This document shows positions 58,200 to 64,000 of a stretch of 64,000 nucleotides of DNA, in pieces; position 1 is the stretch's first letter; every line of letters begins with the position of its first letter. Position numbers and translations under genes: made by a program. The notes below the pieces were generated by a model. That model was not told where the DNA came from and made no database searches. It saw only the letters and a program-made list of their open reading frames with translations. The DNA comes from Limnobaculum allomyrinae (GTDB lineage Bacteria; Pseudomonadota; Gammaproteobacteria; Enterobacterales; Enterobacteriaceae), in the NCBI RefSeq assembly GCF_016649425.1, contig NZ_JADRCR010000005.1:133971-197970 (forward strand), read 5' to 3'.

Positions 58200-58585
58200 A
58201 ACATCCCCCCATGAATATCTTAACTACATCCCTTTAACTATAGGACAGACTGATTGAACTGTCCGTTTTTGCTGTCACATTCCCGCCAAATATTAACGTT
58301 CAATAAAACACCGGAACGGGTATCCGTTGGTGGTTGTATAACCCGGTGAATCTGTCAATTTTTCTGGTTTCCAACTTTTCATTCGTTTTGTGATCTCTGG
58401 TTAATTCGAGTATGAAAAAATTTTCATATGAAATGTATGAAAAAATATGAGCAATTATTGGGGTTGTTCTTATTTACTGATGTGATTATGCAATTTTTTT
58501 CAAAAAAATCGTTGAGGCATGACTTTTTTTATCGTTAGCTAACATCAATGACTTGTGATTATTGCTAACTACAAAGACGGACATC
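58200..58585. other. Intergenic region upstream of the GH31 gene
   Basis: About 385 bp. GGACAG (58243–58248) and CTGTCC (58259–58264) form a hairpin followed by GTTTTT, a terminator-like structure on the plus strand. Nearer the gene are A-tracts and several TGTGA half-sites (e.g. near 58396, 58480 and 58553) that could reflect CRP control, but no full palindromic CRP site is visible. Confidence 0.45.
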
Positions 58586-60961
58586 ATGAAAACACTAAAG
58601 AACTGGATGTTACAGCAACAGCATGCCGATCGTATTGAACTCAATGTCGATAACCGCCATTGCTTTTGTCTGTATGTATTGGAGCCGGACCTATTTCGGG
58701 TTCTGATCAAGCAAAATAACCAATTAGCTCTGGATCGTACCTGGACGATTGCACCGGATAACGACACGCCATGGGAAGGGCGATCCAGATTAAGTAGTGA
58801 GGGATTCTCTCTGCCCGGCTATCAGTTGGAACAACAGGATGAATGGCTACGAGTAAGTACTGATAAACTGCGGGTTACTATTCATCAGCCGCTGTGGCTG
58901 GAGTGGGAATACAAAACCCGCAATGGCGACTGGCAACAATTAACCGCGGATCGCCCTACCAGCGCCTATTTATTAAATGCTCATGGCGATGGTGTTGCTC
59001 ATTACCAACGTCGTTATGGTAACGAGCAGTTTTATGGTCTGGGGGAAAAGGCGGGTGACCTGAACCGTAACGGTCGCCGGTTTGAAATGCGTAATCTGGA
59101 TGCGATGGGCTATAACGCCGCCTCTACCGATCCGCTGTATAAGCACATTCCGTTTACCATCACACGCCGTAATGAGGTTAGTTTTGGCTTGTTTTACGAT
59201 AACCTGAGCAGCTGTTGGTTAGATCTGGGAAATGAACTGGATAACTATCATCTACCATATCGGCGCTATCAGGCCGAAGCAGGGGATCTGGATTATTATT
59301 TGTTCCTTGGCCCTAAAGTATTGGATGTCACCAAAAAGTTTGTTCAATTGACGGGAAAAACCTTTTTCGGACCTAAATGGAGCCTGGGTTACAGTGGTTC
59401 AACCATGCACTACACCGATGCGCCGGATGCTCAGCAACAGCTGCAAAAATTCATCACATTATGCCGTGAGCATCAGATCCCTTGTGACTCCTTCCAGCTG
59501 TCGTCCGGTTATACCTCCATTAACAATAAACGCTACGTATTTAACTGGAACTACGACAAAGTACCTCAGCCAAAAATGCTGAGTCAGGCATTTCATCAGG
59601 CCGGGTTGAAACTGGCCGCGAATATCAAACCTTGTTTGCTGCAGGACCATCCCAAATATCAGGAAGTGGCAAAAGCCGGATTATTTATTCGTGACTCTGA
59701 GTCCGATTCACCGGAGCGTTCAGTTTTCTGGGATGACGAAGGCTCTCATCTTGATTTTACTAACCCGAAAGCCATTCAGTGGTGGCAGGGAAATGTTACT
59801 CAGCAATTGTTGGAAATGGGTATCGATTCAACCTGGAACGATAATAATGAGTATGAAGTATGGGATGGCGAAGCGGTTTGTCACGGCTTTGGTCGCCCGA
59901 TTGCCATTAAGCATATTCGTCCGGTCATGGCGTTGTTGATGTGTCGTTCTTCTATGGAAGCACAGCAGAAGTTTGCTCCGGAAAAGCGACCTTACCTTAT
60001 TTCCCGTTCTGGCTGTGCTGGTATGCAACGTTATGTACAGACGTGGAGTGGAGATAACCGCACCAGTTGGCAAACTTTGCGTTACAACACCCGTATGGGT
60101 GTCGGCATGAGTTTGTCCGGATTGTATAACGTGGGGCACGATGTAGGGGGATTCTCCGGCGATCGCCCGGATGCTGAGCTGTTTGTCCGTTGGGTACAAA
60201 ATGGTGTGATGCATCCACGGTTTACCATCCATTCATGGAATGACGACCATACGGTTAATGAACCCTGGATGTATCCGGAAGCCACTCCCGCTATTCGTGA
60301 GGCTATCAACTTACGTTATCGCCTGCTGCCGTATTTCTATAACCTTCTGTGGCAAGCCCACCGTGATGATGAGCCGATGCTCCGCGCAACTTTTCTGGAT
60401 CATGAACATGACATTAATACGTTCAGTGAGACCGATGATTTCCTGATTGGTAAAGACCTGCTGGTGGCCAGCGTGGTAGAGCAAGGACAACGTGAGCGTC
60501 CGGTTTATTTGCCTGATAATCAGAGCGGTTGGTACTGTTTCTATTCTGGTCAGTGGCATAAAGGTGGGCAAAAAATTGTGTTACCGGCTCCACTGGAACG
60601 TCTGCCGTTGTTAGTGAAAGCGGGCACAGTATTGCCACTATCCAACCATATTGGCTCTACTCAATTGGTCAAACAGGAAGTCCGTGAACTGCATATTTTC
60701 CCTCTGGTTGCAGCGGGAGAGACTTGTGGTGAAATGTTCGAAGATGATGGTGAAAGCTTTGGCTATCGTGATGGTCAGGCGCTGTGGCTGAACTGGACAT
60801 TAACCAGTGATACAAATCGCATTGACCTGAAAATTGAGGTTAAAGGCAGCTATGTTCCCGTGTGGGATACTCTGAAGATGGTATTACCGCAGGGAGAAAA
60901 GCGCAGCCTGTATGTCAATGGTCAGGCCGTTGAAGAGATGACACTATCGTCGTTGAGATAA
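58586..60961 (+). CDS. GH31-family alpha-glycosidase
   Basis: A 791-residue glycoside hydrolase family 31 enzyme with no signal peptide, so probably cytosolic. The N-terminal beta-sandwich ends near YGLGEKAGDLNRNGRRFEMRN. The catalytic barrel holds the nucleophile motif STWNDNNE (D419) and a WSGDN segment whose D490 is the candidate acid/base; GHDVGGFSGDRP and the TIHSWNDD loop line the active site. C-terminal beta-domains include FLIGKDLLVASVV and FEDDGESFGYRDG. The WNDxNE form suggests an alpha-glucosidase-like rather than alpha-xylosidase (KTDFGE) active site. The ATG at 58586 is preferred to 58562. It stands alone, converging with uxuA. Confidence 0.9.
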   Translation: MKTLKNWMLQQQHADRIELNVDNRHCFCLYVLEPDLFRVLIKQNNQLALDRTWTIAPDNDTPWEGRSRLSSEGFSLPGYQLEQQDEWLRVSTDKLRVTIHQPLWLEWEYKTRNGDWQQLTADRPTSAYLLNAHGDGVAHYQRRYGNEQFYGLGEKAGDLNRNGRRFEMRNLDAMGYNAASTDPLYKHIPFTITRRNEVSFGLFYDNLSSCWLDLGNELDNYHLPYRRYQAEAGDLDYYLFLGPKVLDVTKKFVQLTGKTFFGPKWSLGYSGSTMHYTDAPDAQQQLQKFITLCREHQIPCDSFQLSSGYTSINNKRYVFNWNYDKVPQPKMLSQAFHQAGLKLAANIKPCLLQDHPKYQEVAKAGLFIRDSESDSPERSVFWDDEGSHLDFTNPKAIQWWQGNVTQQLLEMGIDSTWNDNNEYEVWDGEAVCHGFGRPIAIKHIRPVMALLMCRSSMEAQQKFAPEKRPYLISRSGCAGMQRYVQTWSGDNRTSWQTLRYNTRMGVGMSLSGLYNVGHDVGGFSGDRPDAELFVRWVQNGVMHPRFTIHSWNDDHTVNEPWMYPEATPAIREAINLRYRLLPYFYNLLWQAHRDDEPMLRATFLDHEHDINTFSETDDFLIGKDLLVASVVEQGQRERPVYLPDNQSGWYCFYSGQWHKGGQKIVLPAPLERLPLLVKAGTVLPLSNHIGSTQLVKQEVRELHIFPLVAAGETCGEMFEDDGESFGYRDGQALWLNWTLTSDTNRIDLKIEVKGSYVPVWDTLKMVLPQGEKRSLYVNGQAVEEMTLSSLR

Positions 60962-60988
60962 AGTGAGATTAGTTCAGTATTGAAATAG

Positions 60989-61012
60989 AAATGGCGCCTT
61001 ATGGCGCCATTT
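60989..61012. terminator. Bidirectional terminator, GH31 gene / uxuA
   Basis: AAATGGCGCC pairs perfectly with GGCGCCATTT around a four-base loop, with A/T residues on both flanks, between two convergent genes. Confidence 0.8.
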
Positions 61013-61034
61013 AAAATATCAGAAGATCAAAACA

Positions 61035-62225
61035 TTACTTCAGATCGCTAAAGAAAGTGCGCTTTAGCGCCATCTCAACACCACGTATTTCTGCCAGACC
61101 TTTCAGGCGGCCAATGGCGGAATACCCCGGGTTAGTCTTCTTCTTCAGGTCGTCCAGCATCTGGTGACCATGGTCAGGGCGCATTGGAATTTTACGCATA
61201 TCACCGGTTTTTTGACGGCGAGATTCTTCTTCCAGAATGGCTTTCACCACCGAATACATATCCACATCGCCATCTAAATGTGCGCCTTCATGGAACGTTT
61301 TTGGATTACCTTCACGGCAGGTTGAACGCAAATGAGTGAAGTGGATACGGTCGCCAAAGGTTTCGATCATTCTGACTAAATCGTTGTCAGCCCGCACACC
61401 ATAAGAGCCTGTGCACATGGTGAAACCGTTATGAATACTGTCGACAGTCTCTTTTAACCACTGCATATCCTCAATGGTGGAAACAATGCGTGGCAGTCCC
61501 AGAATTGGACGCGGTGGATCGTCAGGATGTACCGCCAGACGTAAACCACAAGCTTCGGCGACCGGAACAATCTCCTTCAGGAAATAGGCCATATGCTCAC
61601 GTAGCTTCGCTTTATCAATGCCATCATAAGTAGAGAGGTGTTTACGGAATTGATCCAGAGTATAACCTTCTTCAGCACCCGGCAGACCGGCGATAATATT
61701 ACGTACCAGTTTATCAATCTCAGCCTGACTCATCGCATCATAATAGGTTTTAGCCTGAGCAACTTCTTCTGCGGTATAGTCAGCTTCAGCACCCGGACGT
61801 TTTAACATATGCAGCTCAAAGGCAGCAAAAGCGATTTGGTCAAAACGCAGGGCTTTAGAACCATCGGGTAAAACGTATTCCAGATCGGTACGTGTCCAGT
61901 CTAATACCGGCATAAAGTTGTAGCACACGGTATCAATGCCACAAGCCGCAAGATTACGGATAGATTGCTGATAATTAGCGATATGCTGCTTATAGTTACC
62001 GGTTTGAGTTTTGATCTCTTCATGGACAGGAATGCTTTCTACCACTGACCAGACTAATCCTTTCTCTTCAATCACTTTTTTGCGTTTTTCGATCTCTTCG
62101 ACACTCCAGACGTCACCGTTTGGAATATGATGCAATGCCGTGACAATGCCGGTAGCACCAGCCTGACGAATATCATCTAAAGATACAGGGTCATTAGGAC
62201 CATACCAACGCCATGTTTGTTCCAT
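61035..62225 (-). CDS. uxuA: UxuA, mannonate dehydratase
   Basis: A 396-residue mannonate dehydratase converting D-mannonate to 2-keto-3-deoxygluconate in hexuronate catabolism. It starts [21 protein letters not shown]. The TIM-barrel carries the metal/active-site segments [55 protein letters not shown] and [12 protein letters not shown]. Length equals E. coli UxuA within two residues. uxuB is not adjacent. It lies downstream of the uxuR-type regulator on the same strand with a 166-bp gap. Confidence 0.97.
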   Translation of the reverse strand: MEQTWRWYGPNDPVSLDDIRQAGATGIVTALHHIPNGDVWSVEEIEKRKKVIEEKGLVWSVVESIPVHEEIKTQTGNYKQHIANYQQSIRNLAACGIDTVCYNFMPVLDWTRTDLEYVLPDGSKALRFDQIAFAAFELHMLKRPGAEADYTAEEVAQAKTYYDAMSQAEIDKLVRNIIAGLPGAEEGYTLDQFRKHLSTYDGIDKAKLREHMAYFLKEIVPVAEACGLRLAVHPDDPPRPILGLPRIVSTIEDMQWLKETVDSIHNGFTMCTGSYGVRADNDLVRMIETFGDRIHFTHLRSTCREGNPKTFHEGAHLDGDVDMYSVVKAILEEESRRQKTGDMRKIPMRPDHGHQMLDDLKKKTNPGYSAIGRLKGLAEIRGVEMALKRTFFSDLK

Positions 62226-62342
62226 ATATAAATACCTTCAAATCAGGGTGTTAAAGACAGAAGCAACCCCGCCATAAATAGCGTATAAACATAAAATTAT
62301 ATTTATCGACTCATCAGCGTTGCGCTATATGTCGCTTATCTG

Positions 62343-62368
62343 GCCATGGCAGAGGAGCTTGCCATGGC
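62343..62368 (-). other. Hairpin of two GCCATGGC palindromes between uxuR and uxuA
   Basis: GCCATGGCA (62343–62351) and TGCCATGGC (62360–62368) form a 9-bp perfect stem with an eight-base loop, and each arm contains an 8-bp palindrome. No T-run follows. It could be a protein-binding site or an mRNA end-protecting structure. Confidence 0.45.
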
Positions 62369-62391
62369 GGTTATTGGCTTTTCCCGAGAGA

Positions 62392-63144
62392 TCAGAGTTC
62401 CTGATTTTCAACGGGAACTGATTCAAAAAGATAACCATCAAAAGAAGGGTCATCTGAATCAGAAAGTTCCATCAACTTTTGTTTCACATTCTCCAGGTGC
62501 TGCCACATTGCCTGACGGGCACCTTGAGGATCTCTGCGTTGTAATGCCTGCAAGATCTTGTTGTGATCGCTAAGCCAGGCTCGCCGATAGTCCTGATTAG
62601 AGATATGGGTATGCAGCTTTTGCCACATGGCGCTGTCTCTGCGACGGCGCCACAGGTCTTGTACCATATCTTCCAGCAGCGAGTTTTGGGTAGCCTTAGC
62701 GATCAGGGTATGGAACAGCTCATCACCGTCATAATTGGTTTGCCCGCTTTCCAGTGCGGAACGCTCCTGCTCGAGCGCCTGCCGCAGTTCGGCAATATCT
62801 GATTTAACCAGTTGAGTAGCGGCAAAGGCGGCAATATTGCTTTCCAGCAGTTGCCGCGCCTGTAGCATTTCAAAAGGGCCGATATCGTCACTGTTCTGTT
62901 GTGGCGCTTGCTTAACATTATCAGGCAGGTTTATCACATAAACCCCGGAGCCTTTACGTACATCAACCAGGTTTTCTAATTCAAGCATGATTAATGCTTC
63001 ACGTATTACCGCCCGGCTAACGCTAAACTGGGCTGCGATATCCCTTTCTGGCGGTAGTCGTGAACCCACAGGAAAATTACCTGAGCTCAACATGGCTTTT
63101 AGCGCTTTACCAATTTCTTGATAGGAGCGTTTAGCACCTGACAT
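62392..63144 (-). CDS. uxuR: UxuR/ExuR-type GntR (FadR-subfamily) regulator
   Basis: A 250-residue transcription factor with an N-terminal winged helix (IGKALKAMLSSGNFPVGSRLPPERDIAAQFSVSRAVIREALIML; recognition helix around RAVIREAL) and an all-helical FCD effector domain with metal/ligand residues in ESNIAAFAA, DELFHTLIA and WLSDHNKILQAL. The sequence is close to the E. coli UxuR/ExuR pair, repressors of hexuronate genes that respond to fructuronate or galacturonate. Linkage to uxuA and a TRAP binding protein supports this role; uxuR versus exuR is not fully resolved. An operator-like palindrome lies upstream. Confidence 0.88.
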   Translation of the reverse strand: MSGAKRSYQEIGKALKAMLSSGNFPVGSRLPPERDIAAQFSVSRAVIREALIMLELENLVDVRKGSGVYVINLPDNVKQAPQQNSDDIGPFEMLQARQLLESNIAAFAATQLVKSDIAELRQALEQERSALESGQTNYDGDELFHTLIAKATQNSLLEDMVQDLWRRRRDSAMWQKLHTHISNQDYRRAWLSDHNKILQALQRRDPQGARQAMWQHLENVKQKLMELSDSDDPSFDGYLFESVPVENQEL

Positions 63145-63215
63145 GTTATATCCTTAGCGTTATATGGTCTTGGAAGGTATCAGGCTAATTGTAGCAATAT
63201 CCAACACAAGATCAA

Positions 63216-63235
63216 TTAACTGGTTGACCAATTAT
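63216..63235 (-). promoter_or_regulatory. UxuR/ExuR-type operator upstream of uxuR
   Basis: TTAACTGGTTGACCAATTAT contains the TGGT-N2-ACCA core flanked by A/T, as in UxuR/ExuR and related GntR operators. It lies 72–91 bp upstream of the uxuR start, consistent with autoregulation. Confidence 0.6.
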
Positions 63236-63248
63236 GCGATTCGTTCCA

Positions 63249-64000
63249 TTAAAGTTTTTTCATAGAATCAACCAGTTGATAAACTTCAGGATTGCTCTTT
63301 TGTAATCCGTCATACATTGGTTGAACAGCCTGTTGGAAGCTGGCTTTTTTGGGGTAGATAAACTGAACGCCCATCTTCTCGGCTTTTACTTTCTCTTCTG
63401 CATCAGATTTAGCCCATAAATCTTTCATAAACATCATGGATTCATCAGCCGCTTGCTGTAAGGCTTTTTGGTCTTTTTCTGACAGACCATCCCAGACCTT
63501 AGCTGAAATTACCAGTACGTCAGGAATCGAGGTGTGTTCATCAACGCTGTAAAACTTGGTCACTTCACCATGACGGTTCAACGTTAATGCAGTCAGGTTG
63601 TTTTCTGCGGCATCAACGACACCCTGTTGTAATGCGGTATATAACTCACCATATGCCAGAGGGGTAGGGTTACCTCCTAACAGTTTGATCATTTCAACGG
63701 CGCTTGGGCTTGGCTGAACGCGGACTTTTAATCCTTTCAGGTCGTCCGGTGAGTTAATCGCTTTTTTGGCGTAGAAGCTACGAGAGCCGGCATCATAGTA
63801 GGTCAAACCAATAAAACCATTCGGTCGGGAAGATTGCAGAATAGATTTACCTGATTCACTTAACATGGCGCGGTAATAGTGTTCACGGTCAGTAAACAGA
63901 TAAGGCATGTTAAATGCGCCATAGTTTTTGGAGAAAGCCTCCAGCTCGGCGGCATTGGATTTTGCCATTGCCAGCGCGCCATTTTGTACCAACTCAAGCG
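63249..64000 (-). CDS. TRAP transporter substrate-binding protein DctP, partial
   Basis: The frame is open to the window edge, so the signal peptide and N-terminus are missing; about 250 residues are visible. They match the DctP/TRAP solute receptor family: FNMPYLFTDREHYYRAM, GLTYYDAGSRSFYAKKAI, LKGLKVRVQPSPSAVEMIKLLGGNPTPLAYGELYTALQQGVVDAAENN with the ligand-carboxylate Arg in KVRVQPS, and the C-terminal helices. It captures an organic acid in the periplasm for a DctQM permease, which must be outside the window if present. The neighbouring uxuR and uxuA suggest a hexuronate ligand. Confidence 0.9.
   Translation of the reverse strand, partial: LELVQNGALAMAKSNAAELEAFSKNYGAFNMPYLFTDREHYYRAMLSESGKSILQSSRPNGFIGLTYYDAGSRSFYAKKAINSPDDLKGLKVRVQPSPSAVEMIKLLGGNPTPLAYGELYTALQQGVVDAAENNLTALTLNRHGEVTKFYSVDEHTSIPDVLVISAKVWDGLSEKDQKALQQAADESMMFMKDLWAKSDAEEKVKAEKMGVQFIYPKKASFQQAVQPMYDGLQKSNPEVYQLVDSMKKL

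Overview
The window is chromosomal DNA from a gamma-proteobacterium of the order Enterobacterales. The evidence is the block tRNA-fMet–rimP–nusA–infB–rbfA–truB … rpsO–pnp–nlpI–yrbN–deaD … yhbW … ubiV–ubiU–ubiT–yhbS–yhbQ–yhbP, together with btsT–yjiX–yjiA, cyoABCDE–yajR and nrdDG, whose products read as close relatives of the E. coli proteins. Low-to-moderate GC and several genes unusual for Escherichia-like genomes (a MoxR/DUF58 operon, a TRAP transporter next to uxuR, large surface proteins) would fit a Budvicia/Pragia/Limnobaculum-type organism. That assignment is inference.

Positions 1–7638 are a surface-protein region. The 3' part of a giant Ig-like-repeat adhesin (+) converges on a classical autotransporter (-), with a shared bidirectional terminator between them and about 700 bp of gene-free AT-rich DNA beyond. 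Positions 7639–11125 hold the pyruvate-uptake operon btsT–yjiX–yjiA (-). Positions 11668–18065 are the tRNA-fMet–rimP–nusA–infB–rbfA–truB transcription/translation operon.

The usual truB–rpsO neighbourhood is interrupted here by seven minus-strand genes (18379–26010): a BPSS1780-like membrane protein followed by a tightly overlapping RDD–SpoIIM–DUF4129–DUF4350–MoxR–DUF58 operon. rpsO, pnp (with its RNase III-type leader hairpin), nlpI, the tiny gene yrbN and deaD then follow in the normal order.

The interval between deaD and ubiV is expanded. It carries an unrecognised 252-residue protein, yedE–yedF, a D-2-hydroxyacid dehydrogenase, yhbW, yajR and the cytochrome bo3 operon cyoABCDE, a YdjM-like membrane protein, a periplasmic M14 peptidase and an NmrA-like reductase. 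Next come the oxygen-independent ubiquinone genes ubiUV/ubiT with yhbS/Q/P, a YafQ/DinJ-type toxin–antitoxin pair, nrdDG behind two NrdR boxes, ygiQ, a GH31 glycosidase, and a hexuronate locus (uxuA, an uxuR/exuR-type regulator and a TRAP binding protein cut by the window edge).

The least explained item is a dispersed, hairpin-rich element present in two related copies (18084–18333 and 47496–47616). Both copies lie downstream of a gene in sense orientation (truB and ubiV) and share a terminal CCGGCCG/CGGCCGG inverted repeat. One copy is expanded by a series of extra perfect hairpins. Also notable are an abrupt base-composition switch inside the adhesin gene, DnaA-box-like sequences inside an inverted repeat in the nrdD leader, and a terminator-like hairpin just ahead of ubiU.
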